NCBI GenBank assembly: GCA_002749535.1
Contig: MZZL01000098.1
Location: forward strand, 4,918 to 56,801
Direction of reading: 5' to 3'
Origin: Apophysomyces variabilis
Taxonomy: Eukaryota; Mucoromycota; Mucoromycetes; Mucorales; Mucoraceae
Length of the DNA stretch: 51,884 bases
The notes under the pieces were generated by a model that saw nothing but the letters and a program-made list of their open reading frames with translations, was not told where the DNA came from and did not search any database. Positions within the stretch are counted from its first letter, which is position 1. Every line of letters begins with the position of its first letter. The translations under genes were made by a program, and so were the position numbers. Shown piece by piece: positions 11,259-22,924 of this stretch.

Positions 11259-13634
11259 ATGTCATCTCAACCTTCCGGACTAGCCGATTCCCCCATCTCT
11301 CCTCTCTCTCCTCCTTCTTCTCCCAGTTTCGCTGAAAACATGCATCAAAGCACAGTCTATGACATCATCCATGCTCCTGATAATCCATCCGAGTTTTACA
11401 ACGGCGAACTCACACCACAAACCTCTGGATGTCCTCATTTGATGAAGTACAAACAACAGCGGCATCGGCGGCAGGATTTCGACGAAGGGGGCGATCTGTT
11501 CGACAGCTATCAGTCCGTGGTTCGATATTCTCTTGCATGGTATCAAAGCCGTCGACCTACCACAGACCAAGGCAAGAAGAAACGAAAACTGGCAAGGAAA
11601 GAGGTGAGCTCTCCATAAGCTTGATAATGCAAGATATGCATCCATTACTAAAACCCTTCCCCTATTCAATGCTTTAGCTTCTTCTACCTCAATGCCTAAC
11701 GTGTTCTGATCCATTATCGCGACTTCACGTGTGTCTTCACTGCGTCTATATGGGCTGTTGGCGAAAAGGACATATGCGTGATCATATGAAGCAGAAGAAT
11801 CACACATTCGGTAACGATAGTAAAAGCATCAGCGACTCTTTTGATTCATATTCTCATCGTACTTCATCATAGCTATGGACTTTGCACACAGGACATTGTA
11901 TTGTGGCGAGTGTGGAGATTATGTCTATGATACAGAATTAAACGATCGGATTGTACGGCAAGAATTAGTTCGAAGTGAGAGTAAGTGAATGGAAAAGCAC
12001 ACCACAGAAAAAAGTGGGATTCAACTTAGGCCTCTGTTCAGAGTCAAGGAGAAAAAGAGCTCGAATGTGGGAGCCATCCGATCAAGATATGGTGTCGATC
12101 ATCCGGCAGTCGTCATTGGCATCATGCCAAGGTATCCGAGGGTTGTGCAACATGGGGAATACCTGTTTTATGAATGTCATCCTTCAAAGTTTCGTGCATA
12201 ACCCGCTCCTCAAGGCATACTTTTTAAGTGATCAACACAACCCCATGCTATGCGAGAACAAGTATTGTTTATGTTGTGAAATGGATAACTTATTTACCCA
12301 AGTAAGAAAGGGCAAGAAAAAGCTTTACCCTTGCAATCAATTGCTCATCCTTGACGGTTACCCTTATAGCTTTATTCCGGAAAAAAGGAGCCTTATGGGC
12401 CCTGCAGCTTTCTGCAATCTATGTGGATGAACCTCAAGGATATGGCAGGCTACGCACAACAAGATGCGCATGAATTCTTTATTAGCGCTTTGAATCATAT
12501 CCATGCCGGATGTAAAGGTCTGTTTTAAAGTTCTATGGATCCGGTATTGATTTGATCGAGTAGGCCAATCAATGGTGGATTGTAACTGTATTGTACACAA
12601 GACTTTCTCTGGTCTTTTGCAATCCACTGTGACCTGTTTGCGGTGTGGTAATGTTACGACGACATGCGATCCAATGCTGGATATCAGTTTGGGGTTGCGT
12701 GCGGAAAAGCGAAAAAAGCTAGCTACACAACCAACCAAGAGCGGCGGCAAAGGAGAGGATAAACAGAATGAATTAGTGTCACCGATCGGACGGCGACTAA
12801 AACAAGGCAATACACTGACGGATTGTCTTGATAGGTAAGTTGGGGCTGATGCAGGAATGAGCTGACTGAAAGGCGGATATTAGATATACGTGCCCAGAGA
12901 AACTGGGTCCGAATGATTATAGCTGCAGTAAATGTGGCAATACATTTCAAGTAAGCAAACCAATGCTAGAAATGAAACAATTTGAGTCATCATCATCATT
13001 TAGGAGGCCACCAAGCAACTTTCGGTAAAACGACTTCCGCCTGTACTTAGTTTTCAATTAAAGGTAAATGAAAAGCCTATCTTTTTTCATACAAGAGTAA
13101 TTAACCTCTAAAACATAAAAACGAAAAACTTATAGCGGTTTGAACACGGAGGATCTGCCAGCAAGATAGAATCTAAAATTAAGTTTCCTGTGGATCTTGA
13201 TATGACACCATATACCACCAAGGGTAGAACGAGTAAACGAAAGTAGGTTTCTGTTCAATTATGGGGTGTCTATGACCTTGTTAATCTGTTATGCTATGCA
13301 GGGAAGAGAATCTTTATACATTGTTTGCTGTTATTAATCATCAAGGACGTATGGATACTGGCCATTACACGATGTTCGCCAAACACCGGGGCGAGGTATG
13401 TGTTATCGCCGCTTAAAGAGTATATATAGTAGGATCAATTAATTATTTTCGATCCCAGTGGTTCAAGTTTGACGATCACAGCGTAACGATGGCTTATCAG
13501 AAAGATGTGTTAGACAGCAAAGCGTATGTGCTACCTTACTGTCGGCTGTGTCTTCTCCCGATGTATCTAAATGCTTCTTTTTTTTTATTAGGTATATGTG
13601 TCTCTATGTACAGAAGTCGCTGGAGTACGAATGA
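11259..13634 (+). CDS. UBP8: Ubiquitin C-terminal hydrolase, UBP8/USP22 family (SAGA DUB module)
   Basis: Twelve exons (11259-11603, 11678-11810, 11873-11980, 12030-12301, 12370-12517, 12564-12834, 12884-12950, 13004-13063, 13136-13242, 13302-13395, 13459-13523, 13592-13634) give 570 residues. A ZnF-UBP domain with the Cys/His pattern ([30 protein letters not shown]) lies before the peptidase. The Cys box [12 protein letters not shown] places the nucleophile near Cys241. The His box TGHYTMF gives His near 525, and WFKFDD holds the acidic residue near 540. A CxxC pair plus [15 protein letters not shown] form the finger. The C-terminus ends LEYE, as in USP22. These enzymes remove ubiquitin from histone H2B within SAGA, usually with Sgf11, Sus1 and Sgf73. 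The extended Ser/Pro-rich N-terminus is lineage-specific. One donor (GTCTGT, 12518) is off consensus. Confidence 0.95.
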
Positions 13635-13788
13635 GAAGAAGAGAAAAAAAGTCATTCGATCTGTCACTAGGACCGACATGGCATGATTGTCCGTGCGTTT
13701 AAACCCCGCTCATGTATAAGATTTTTTGGTTGCCATCTTGTTCCTTTTTTTTTCCCTCTCGATTGTATGTGTTTATATACTTGTAGTC

Positions 13789-15553
13789 ATGGCGACTTTA
13801 ATTCTTGATCTTGCATTAAAAGGATTTATTGCGTTTGGTATTTACTGGGTGTTACACATAGTGGCTCAATGGGTAAAATGACAAGGATAGAAGGATGGCA
13901 GTGTTGAAGCTTCATCGGTTTTCCTAATGGTAGTGATCTTTTTGTTTTCAGATCCTTCCTCGTAACTCTAAGCAACCCCCAACTGTGTTTTCCTGGGTGC
14001 CTTTTCTTGGAAATGCAATTGAATTTGGAAAGCAAGTTGAAGCAGGAATAAGTGACAGAGAAGGAGCGGGACTTTCTAACTGTCTAATTTAGGAACCCCA
14101 TCGCCTTTTTACAAAGATGTCAGCAAACTTACGGAGATATCTTCACCTTTTATATGCTTGGCAAGCGAGTAACAGCTTGTCTTGGTCCAGACGGCAATCA
14201 GTTTGTGTTTAATGCCAAACAAAACATAGCCTCTGCAGCCGCAGCGTATAACCACATGACAAAGCCGGTGTTTGGCGACGACGTTGTGTTTGATTGTCCT
14301 CACAGTGTCTTCATGGAACAAAAGAGGTAACGAACGAATACTCTGGGATTACTATGTCAAAGTTCCGGTCTGATAATATTGATGCTTTTAGGTTTATTAA
14401 GGCTGGTCTTAATATCGAAAACTTCCGTCGCCAGGTGCCTTTGATTGTGGAAGAAACCGAAGCCTACTTTAGCAAACTCCCCTCTTCAGGTACCATTGAT
14501 TATCACACAATGGGCCAAGTCATTATCTATACTGCGTCGCGCACTTTGCTGGGTAAAGAGATCAGAGACGCTTTGGATGATGGTGTGGCGCGTTTGTACT
14601 ACGACCTGGACTTGGGTTTCTCCCCGATCAATTTTATGTTCCCCAATCTTCCTTTGCCTGTCAACCGACGACGTGATGCAGCACGCCAGAAGATCTTTGA
14701 GGTGTATTCCAGCATTATCCAACGGCGACGACGTGACAATGACTATGTAAGAAGGCGAGCGAAAGAGAAAGGACTCGGCGAAAACTGACAGTCTGTTTTT
14801 CTCTTTCCATAGGAGAACCACGATTTGCTACAGGCCTTGATGGATGCGTCGTATAAAGACGGTAGTTCTGTACCGGATCACCATATTGCAGGTATTCTGA
14901 CAGCGGCCTTGTTCGGCGGTCAGCATACATCAGCTACCACTATTACATGGACCTTATTGGAACTGGCTGCTCAACCGGATGTGGTCCAGGCATTGAGACA
15001 GGAGCAGATCGATGTTCTCGGATCACTCAAGGCTCCGCTGACCTATGATAATCTGGAGAAACTTGTGTTCCTGGAAGACATTGTTCGTGAAACGCTCCGT
15101 GTCCACCCGCCTATTTTCCAGATGATGCGCAAAGTTGTGTCGCCTACTGTGTTTGCCAAGACAGGCCATGAGATTCCGGTCGGAGACTACCTCGCCGCCG
15201 TTCCTGGAGTGACGCAGTGTGATCCTGCCTATTTTAACGAGCCAACGACCTGGAACCCTCGTCGCTGGTCGATCAAGACGGATCCAGTTCATCAGCTTGA
15301 GGTAGGCGAAGATGCCAAGATGGATTACGGTTTTGGCGCCGTCGGTATCTCTTCTCGCAGTCCGTTCCTGCCATTTGGTGCAGGCCGTCACCGATGCATT
15401 GGCGAAAAGTTTGGTTACCTTCAGCTCAAGACTGTGTTGGCTACCATTCTTCGACAGATAGATCTCCAACCAAGATCTGTACCCGAGCCCGATTTCACCT
15501 CGATGGTCGTGGTGCCAAAACATAGCGAGATTAAATACACAAAAAGACACTAA
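13789..15553 (+). CDS. ERG11: Lanosterol 14-alpha-demethylase (CYP51/ERG11), F5-like
   Basis: Five exons (13789-13872, 13952-14031, 14093-14326, 14392-14746, 14813-15553) give 497 residues. An N-terminal membrane helix is followed by the Pro-rich hinge, the CYP51 B-C region YNHMTKPVFG, the I-helix motif GGQHTSATT, the ExxR helix ETLR and the heme loop FGAGRHRCIGE (Cys near 446). The enzyme demethylates lanosterol/eburicol in the ER for ergosterol synthesis and is the azole target. Residue 121 is Phe (codon 14289-14291) where most fungi have Tyr (Y132 in C. albicans), and residue 283 is Ala before GGQHTS. I associate this pair with the intrinsically short-tailed-azole-tolerant mucoralean F5 enzyme. 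The second intron starts with GC rather than GT. Only about 150 bp separate this start from the UBP8 stop. Confidence 0.96.
14032..14092 (+). other. GC-AG intron in CYP51
   Basis: The frame and the conserved FGKNPIAFL reading require exon 2 to end at 14031 (GGA AA) and exon 3 to start at 14093 (G AAC CCC). The intron therefore begins GCAAGT, a perfect match to the minor GC-type donor consensus, and ends TTTAG with a CTAAC branch site upstream. The GT four bases downstream (14036) gives the wrong frame for the conserved sequence. Confidence 0.85.
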
Positions 15554-15659
15554 GATTCCAACATCAAAACTAATAGTATGCATAGTAATAAACAGTAATG
15601 CTATAATACATTCCTCCTTGAGATTTTTCTGTTCTTTTTCCTTTCTTTTTGTTTCTTAT

Positions 15660-16043
15660 TTATTCACTGTTGCCGTACATTTTTATTTGGATCACATAAA
15701 TCAGACTAGCTAGCACAGCCACCAACAAACTGAACCTGACGAAGCCGTAGACCAGCCGGAACAACCAGCGTACGGTGGCGACACAAAGCGAATAAACGAT
15801 ATACAGAATGATGAGCATGAGGAAAATGGAAAGAAGGTTGGCTTGTTGTAGTGGTAAGGTGCGAACGAATTGCTGGGTTTGTCCAAAGACGGTTTGAATG
15901 GCAGCAGAACCTGTTGCCATGACTTGATCTGCCGGAGGCATGGCACTCAAGTCAAGTTGTTGGTATTGTTCGTAAAGGTAAGCATAAGCCGATGCGAAAG
16001 TTCGAGAAGCATTGACTACGGCGTCCACCACGGTAGGATCCAT
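15660..16043 (-). CDS. Small membrane protein, possibly Apq12-like
   Basis: A single exon encodes 127 residues and is convergent with CYP51 (106 bp between stops). The N-terminal half is soluble and Ala/Gln/Tyr-rich. Residues about 68-120 hold two adjacent hydrophobic segments (LLSIFLMLIILYIVYSLCV and FVRFSLLVAVLASLIYVI) joined by an amphipathic WLFRLVYG stretch. Size and arrangement resemble fungal Apq12, an ER/nuclear-envelope protein that affects nuclear pore assembly and membrane fluidity. I recognise no diagnostic motif, so this is a resemblance only. No signal peptide is seen. Confidence 0.6.
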   Translation of the reverse strand: MDPTVVDAVVNASRTFASAYAYLYEQYQQLDLSAMPPADQVMATGSAAIQTVFGQTQQFVRTLPLQQANLLSIFLMLIILYIVYSLCVATVRWLFRLVYGFVRFSLLVAVLASLIYVIQIKMYGNSE

Positions 16044-17625
16044 TTCGATCGTGATATAGAGAACACAAAGAAGAAAAACAACAACAACCGCGGTAATGGG
16101 AGAACGAAGAGTCGGCGTACGCGTACATCCTGTTTTATGCGCGGCCCAAGCGCCAAAAACGCCGTCCCCGACTTGGCGAGTGACAGCACAACAAGTGTCA
16201 AGATCACCGCCAATAAACCTTAAAAAGAAGTAGTATCAGCATCGCTGCCTTAGTTAGTCCGTTCCAGTAACATAGGTTTTATGGTTCTAAGATCATTGGC
16301 ATCTTCATAGAGAAACTTACTACATCTGCTTCATTTCCATACCATGCTTTCCTTACCTAATAGCATAGATGTTTTCCATTTATGCTATCACTTTTTGGTG
16401 AATAAACAAACCAGTTCCCGACTGGATTTTTCGACAAGGATAGGCTTTAACTTTTTCATCTTTCCTTATGAGCCGTAACATCATCCTTGTGCGAAATGTA
16501 AGTAATATAGATGCTCCTCATTCATATTTTCCAACCATAGTTGGGAAATGCTTTGGCCGCGATCCTGATATGATCATCGGGTCCATGGGAACCGCACTTT
16601 TCACATCAAATACAGTGCCATATCAGTATTTTTGTCTTCCTACTGATTGACAAAGTAGGAGCAATTCATGTATATCTATCCTTAGCACGTCACAGACAAA
16701 CAGATCCATCCATTGGATTCTGAATACTGTTAAACGGTAAAGCCATCGCAATCAAATGACTTTGTGTTTCCCCGCATCACTTGCTAATGTTTTCCCGATT
16801 TAAGGTTAGCTTACTCCTATTTTTACCTATGGCCAAAGGCTATCCTAGCAATACAAATATGAAGAACGGTGAATTTTAATACTGCGTCTTCCTTTGGTGA
16901 AGACAGGAAACCGTTTCCCGTCGTCGGAAAGCGCTGTTTAACCAGGACAACCAGATCCCTCTTTTTCCACACAGATAATATTTAATGTTTACAGTGTCAG
17001 GAAGGAGGACACCGCTTGTATGTCCTTCTGGTTGGTTCGTTGCATCTGAGAGCTTTGTCCAACATTTCTGAGTGCCGTCCTAAAACCCGAATGCAGATGT
17101 TACACATGAACGCTTGTCAAGTTGGGTAGGGTCAATTTTTCTTCGTTATTATTCTCTTTGCCCTGCCTGGCCCTTGTTCGTTTGGTTGTGACAGCCACGT
17201 GGCATATAATGTAGATTAAGTTTTTCGGTTGCCCTGAGGAACTCGGAAGTGGAGAATGAATTCAACATCCTTTTGATCGGCGTATCAAATGATCGATATA
17301 AAGGGAACACGAAGCAAGAAATACGGTCTTATGTCCTGATGACCGAAGCAAACGAGACAACTGTCAAATTCAAAAGGCTTTCCTGTTTATTGTTGTCTCT
17401 CGCTCTATGTGTTGACTTTTTGCTGCATCGAATCTGTATGGTTTGCCTAAAAGAGCTTTTGCCGGATAGTCGAATGGCATGAAATAAAAAGAGACTGATT
17501 CGCTTTGTTACTCGCCTCACTTTTATTGTTATTTTGCCTGGTTGATTAGATAATGACCAGTAAGTCTTTCCAACGATCGATCTCCTTGGCATTGAGCGGG
17601 ATAGAAAAAATGAACAATCTCGTGT

Positions 17626-17631
17626 CACGTG
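17626..17631. promoter_or_regulatory. E-box CACGTG upstream of TRP2
   Basis: A perfect CACGTG palindrome lies three bases upstream of the Gcn4-type site and about 75 bp before the TRP2 start. It could bind a bHLH factor. With no further support this is only a motif match. Confidence 0.4.
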
Positions 17632-17633
17632 TG

Positions 17634-17642
17634 ATGAGTCAC
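17634..17642. promoter_or_regulatory. Gcn4/CPC1-type site upstream of TRP2
   Basis: ATGAGTCAC reads GTGACTCAT on the other strand, a full match to the Gcn4/AP-1 consensus RTGACTCAY. It lies 65 bp before the TRP2 start codon, as expected for general amino-acid control of a tryptophan-synthesis gene by a bZIP activator. Binding is inferred from the match and the context. Confidence 0.6.
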
Positions 17643-17653
17643 TCTATGTCTTT

Positions 17654-17707
17654 ATGTGTGCACTGACCCTGTCTTTATTCTCTTCTCTTCCTTTGTTCCA
17701 AGTATAA
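17654..17707 (+). promoter_or_regulatory. Upstream ORF overlapping the TRP2 start (TAATG)
   Basis: ATG at 17654 opens a 17-codon frame (MCALTLSLFSSLPLFQV) whose TAA stop shares its last base with the TRP2 ATG at 17707. Another uATG at 17646 opens a 6-codon frame, and one at 17634 lies in the same frame inside the Gcn4-type site. Whether these are in the mRNA depends on the transcription start, which cannot be seen. Leaky scanning or reinitiation at TAATG is possible. Confidence 0.4.
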
Positions 17708-19515
17708 TGACATTAAAGTTAAAGCCGACATTAGAAGAAGTTCAGGCCATCGTTGCCTCGGGGCAAGGCAACACCATTCCCATTTTTGCTGAAGTCGAGG
17801 CTGACTATCTCACTCCTGTATCCGCCTATCTAAAGGTGGCTGACAAGTGCGATTATTCATTTTTGTTTGAATCAGTTGCTGGTGGCGAGAACATTGGACG
17901 GTATTCTTTCATTGGCGCTGGTACATTGAAAAAAAAACTTGTTTATGAAATGTTCTTGTCACTCACTTGTCGTCCTATTTCATTACCTTGCCTTTTTCTA
18001 TGTATAACCAGACCCTTACAAATTAATAAAGGTTGGTCCGAACGAAGCAGTTCAAGGCGATCCTTTGTTGGCAGTCGAAAAGGAATTGGCTCCCATTCGA
18101 TATGTTAAGGTTCCCGGACTTCCTAGTTTCACGGGTAAGGAAGACAACAGAACCAATTTAAGACATACGTAGAATATAACGAGGAATATCATCTTTCTAG
18201 GTGGAGCGGTAGGATACATTGGGTTCGATTGCTTCCAATATTTCGAACCAAGTATTCAAGGAGAGCTAGAGGATCCATTGGGTATCCCTGACGCAATCTT
18301 TATGTTTTGCGATACCCTGGTCATCTTTGACCGCGTGCGTCAGATCGTCAATGTTGTTTCTCACTTCCGCAGCGATGTGACAGACCCTGAAGAAGTTCGG
18401 AAAGAATACATGAAGGCAGCGGACGAAATTGAGTGCACATACACGTTGCTAAACGAACCTAATATTCCTTCGGTTCCTCAGCCTCCCGTTATCCTTGGCA
18501 ACCAACATACTTCCAATGTCGGCAAAGACGGTTATATGAACTTCGTCACCACCTTAAAACACCATATTAAGGAAGGTGACATCTTTCAGACCGTACCATC
18601 ACAACGTCTGGCACGGCCAACTTCTCTTCATCCTTTCAACGTCTACCGCCATTTACGTTCGCTGAACCCATCTCCGTATATGTTCCATGTTAACCTCAAA
18701 GACTTTGTCATCGTCGGTGCTTCGCCAGAAATGCTCACTAAAGTCCAAGACAGAGTCGCCTATACACATCCCATTGCAGGAACACGTAAACGTGGAAAGT
18801 CTTCAGAAGAAGACAAGGAATTAGCTCGGGATTTATTGCAGGATCCGAAAGAACGCGCCGAACATGTCATGTTAGTGGATCTAGGCCGAAACGATATCAA
18901 TCGGGTCTGCAAACCAGAATCCGTCAAGGTAGACAAATTGATGGAGATTGAATATTATTCCCACGTCATGCACATTGTATCCAACGTATCTGGCGAACTG
19001 CGGGATGACAAGACACCTTTTGATGCGTTCCGTGCTATTTTCCCTGCCGGAACGGTTTCAGGTGCTCCCAAGATCAGAGCAGTGGAACTCATACGAAAAC
19101 TAGAAAAACAGAAGCGTGGTGTCTACGCAGGGTACGTTAATATAGAATGCTAACCTTTACCTCTAATTGAAATGCATTCCTTCTTTTTTCTCCGTTGGCA
19201 ACAGATCCGTTGGTCATTTTGATTATTCCGGTGATCTGGATACATGCATTGCCATCCGTACAATGCTATTTAAGGACGGTGTCGCCTACTTGCAAGGTTA
19301 GCTGTGGGACAGAAAGAAAAGGACTTTGTACGAGACAGCATCATGCTAACAATTGCTTTTCTTAATTAATAACCTTAGCGGGAGGTGGTATTGTCTATGA
19401 CTCAGTGGAAGAAGAAGAGTATCAAGAAACCATGAATAAGATGGGATCGAATTTAGCAACTATTGAACAATGCGAAAAGAAAATTTGGGAACAACAGCAA
19501 GCAGGAAGCCAGTAA
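17707..19515 (+). CDS. TRP2: Anthranilate synthase component I
   Basis: Five exons (17707-17920, 18012-18134, 18201-19131, 19205-19296, 19379-19515) encode 498 residues (yeast Trp2 is 507). The N-terminal regulatory domain has [19 protein letters not shown], the equivalent of the LLES feedback site that binds tryptophan. The chorismate-binding domain shows [37 protein letters not shown] and [17 protein letters not shown], and ends with [12 protein letters not shown]. The enzyme makes anthranilate from chorismate and glutamine with the TRP3 amidotransferase, the first step of tryptophan synthesis. I chose the start at 17707 because [12 protein letters not shown] matches family N-termini. An extended Gcn4-type site and a uORF lie just upstream. 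Confidence 0.96.
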
Positions 19516-19621
19516 TACGTTTGTAAAATAAAAACACTGGTCTTGGTTTCCTTTTCCTTTCATGTTCCAATAGATTCTTTTGTTATGTTTTCTTTATACA
19601 TGTGAATCAGTCGTGTTTAGC

Positions 19622-22600
19622 TTATCGAGTTTGGGTAACAGAAGTACGCGGTGAGGAGGAGGAAGAAGGCTCCGTGCTTTGGTTGGCAATTTGCTGTTTA
19701 ATCTGGAAAAGCTTCACCTGCGTTCCGTTCCAAGGGCCGTAGACAGTGATAGACGACACATAGGCTTGGCCCCATAACATACTTCTGAACCAAATCACCA
19801 AAGCTTCACCCCACTGGAATTTTCGGATAAAGATCGGTTGCGGAGGCGGTAGAATGCCGACAAGGGTCACACCACGCAAGAAATCCAGTACTTGTTGGTC
19901 CGTCGTCAACGATTGCGTGGTACACATTTCTTCAACTTGTGGAATCAGATTGTCCAACAAGGTCAAAATAGTCAAAAGCGGCAACTCAGAGTGCCATTTT
20001 GAAACCTAAAACAGCGGTTCAGAAATTTCTCTCTTTCAACTCTCTTTCTCTTTGAAATACAATCCTTACCCAATCTGCAGTCGGAATGAAGCCGTTCTTT
20101 GCACCTGGCAGAAGACTACCTGCTGATACCATAGATGAAACACTCGCCTGCCGCTCTGGCATGCTAGGCAAACTTGCTTGACTGGATTGTCTGGATAGCT
20201 TGCTATTCTCAGGAAGCTTGCCTTTTGCCTTCTCCGACAATTCCTCTGTCTGAGCCTCTTCGGTAAGCCTTTCAGCGGCCGAACCAGAGTCATCTCTTCC
20301 CTGTGTTTTCGATGCTTCTTGCAAAGATGATGACGATGATGATATTGTTGCTGTTGTCGTTGTCGCTGTTGTTGCCGGAATCGGGTTAGCCGCAGAACGA
20401 CCAAGTTTTTCTTCTTTCAGTTGTCGTAAATGCTCTATTTCTGCCACTGCGCCTTCTAGAGTAAAATCGCGCAGTTTTTCGAATTTAGCATGGTTACGCA
20501 CAATGCTATACACCAAATTCGGGTTATCTGAGGAAAGGAATGTTCTTAAGTTAGATCGTCATCTGCTCATAAGAGCAATATCATTACCAGAAAACTGATA
20601 TTGGATAATATTGTTGAACGCCTCCAACAAGTAACCAACTAATCGATGGTTGGCTTCATCTGCTAGGAGAAAACCTGGTGCAGAAATGGACCCAAACAGG
20701 GCTAAAAGCTTGCTAGCGGAGCTCACGGAGAGATTCTTCAGGTAGGGTGAAACATTCGCAATGGTCAGTATCATGGCTGGATAAAGTGTTGACAACGTTC
20801 CACGAGATGTAGCAATAAGCGAAAAGATGGACTACGGTCCACTTGTTCAGTTGCAAATACCAATGCACACTATTTATCTTACGATGATAAGGAAATCCGC
20901 ATAAGTGCCATGGAATGCTGCTATTCGAACGCTAGCAGGCAGAGATGAATGACCATCAAAGGTCCTGTTTAACTTGACCCCGAATGTTCTGTCAGATGAA
21001 AGTGTTTGCAAAATAAAGGTGCACATGCGTACAAGTCCGACTTGAGCTAATTTGGCTTTAGTATATAAAACACTCCGTGACTAGACGGTGTTCTCATACC
21101 TGGGTTCAATTTGTTTTCCACAGCGTGATAGATTAATACCACCATTAGATCTAATGCTCTTTCTGTGTCCATTAAGTAATTCCTAAAACGCTAGATTCAA
21201 TAGACTTAGGTGACCAGTCATGACAATGCTTGGATTCTTACAGAGTTTATCTCCAAGATCTTCCAGCAAAGCATCATCATTTCAACATGACATCGGACTC
21301 GCTTCGTGGATCCAGGCAAGTACGTACTATTGGCCTATTATCTGTTTAACCAGATGAAGCATATAAAGCACGGATAAATAGTTTACCTGCATTGGATTGC
21401 TCAGGATCCGATAAATTCCGTCTATCAAAAACTGGAAATCCTGGGCACGATGAAGCTTGGACATATAATGTCGGAATGCATTTTCAACTGGTTCATGAGT
21501 ATCCTCTTGATTAGCCAATGTTGTATCCTCCATGGTAGATCCGGCGCCGCTTTCAGCCAATGCACGTTTTTCAGGATCTCGAACGTCAAAGCCCGTACCA
21601 ATCTCTGTTGCTGATGTGTCTGAGGTCTGACCATTCTGTCGTGCTAACTGGGCAGTTTGCGGAGAATGATAGTCTAAGATGACCAAAAGCACTCTGAGGC
21701 AAACTGCTACCAGTTGTTCGCGAGTATCTGCAAATACCACATGATTGTATGGCACTCCCCATCCTAAAGGATTGTAGCGACACGCCGTGTTTAGTAAACT
21801 GCAGAGCAGAGCAAGGACCACTTTGCGTTCAATTCGAGTGATAATGAAGTTTAGCCAAGGATCTTCCTTGGACAAAACTTGAGAAGGCGTGATATACATG
21901 GATTTTGATAGCAAAACGATAAGCAAACGTAAGACTTCTGTCCGATTCATGTCATTATCCCTGGAAGAACCAATTGGTGTCGATGATCCAACCCCTGTTT
22001 CCCAGATAACGTAACTGACTCTGGATTCCGCTGTTCCCATTGTTGACGGCAAGGTAAATCCCGCCAAAAACAAACATCGTAATGTCACTGTTTTTTTAAG
22101 CAGAAGGTATGAGATTTCGTCCTTTTCCTGGAAATTAAAGGCTATTCTCATTACATGTCAAGAGTATCTCTCCTCGTGGTGGCAGCGTATCATATTGAGG
22201 ATGTAACTTTTGATCTTCTTCTGGTGCACCCTTTAAAGCGTGATCCATGAGTCTTAGACACATGATGGATCGGGAAACGGCTTACCTCGCCCGATGGTGC
22301 AATAGGCGTTGACCGTTCCACAGAACGTGGCGTCCAAAAAAATCTTTCTTCCCATTCAGCACATTCTGCACTTTCGAAAACATAAGGTATGACACGGGTA
22401 AGAACTCGACAACAGTTCAAAAGGTGTTGCACGGAATACTGAGTAGAAGGAAAACTGGATGCATGGATAATTTCATCCATTTGACTGATCAACTACCAAG
22501 AATAACACAATATTTCTCAAAGTAAATCACACAATCCATGAAATCTGGATATTCTTGTTTGTTCCTTTTTACCTTGTCTATCAAGGTTTCCAAGTTTTCC

Positions 22601-22924
22601 CTTGCGGCATCCCGTGCTCGACGGATATCACTTGTGCCAACCAAAGAAAACACATCGTCTGCTGTCTCAGGGAGAGTCCAAAACTGGATGTGTGATATAG
22701 CATTATATACGTAGATATGACATGTCTTTAACGCTCATGTATTTTGAGTAAAAACTTCTTTACCAATGTCCAATAGTCGTCCGCGTCGAAAGGGATGTTC
22801 TTGGCAAAAAAAGAAATCAGCTAAGCTTTTGGTCCCATTTGACAGTGTCATGAAAACGTACTTCTTCCTCAAAAAGTCGAAATACACTTTTGCGGAATGC
22901 CAGTTTACTGTCTGTTGCCCCCAT
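19622..22924 (-). CDS. HID1: HID1 family protein (Golgi trafficking)
   Basis: Twelve exons (22924-22862, 22799-22764, 22683-22573, 22492-22286, 22230-22155, 22087-21387, 21334-21242, 21190-21100, 21046-20883, 20831-20588, 20527-20070, 20005-19622) give 875 residues. The start MGATDSKLAFRKSV mirrors metazoan HID1 (MGSTDSKLNFRKAV). Other family landmarks are NPLGWGVPYNHVVF, DFQFLIDGIYRILSNP, NVSPYLKNLSV, FNNIIQYQFSG and the C-terminal FLRGVTLVGILPPPQP. The starting Gly could be myristoylated, as in human HID1. HID1 (S. pombe Hid1/Ftp105) acts at the Golgi in secretory sorting. The region encoded at about 20100-20430 is a disordered, Ser/Thr-rich insertion. Intron 1 ends in CCAAG, a weak acceptor, but conserved flanking residues support it. 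Confidence 0.92.

Larger units (their letters stand above)
16044..17706. other. Divergent intergenic region upstream of TRP2
   Basis: This 1.66-kb region lies between the small membrane-protein gene (minus) and TRP2 (plus). Its right end carries an E-box, a Gcn4-type site and upstream ATGs (separate entries). A 60-codon frame at 16468-16650 starts MSRNIILVRN and has a GTAAGT...TAG pair, but splicing it gives only 20 codons before a stop. A 77-codon frame at 17249-17482 also lacks recognisable content. No other gene is supported. Confidence 0.5.

Noticed and set aside
14486..15583. Long minus-strand frames opposite CYP51
   Set aside because: They are shadows of a well-supported plus-strand gene.
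16468..16650. 60-codon frame starting MSRNIILVRN with a GTAAGT...TAG intron-like pair
   Set aside because: Splicing leaves about 20 codons before a stop, and the unspliced frame matches nothing known.
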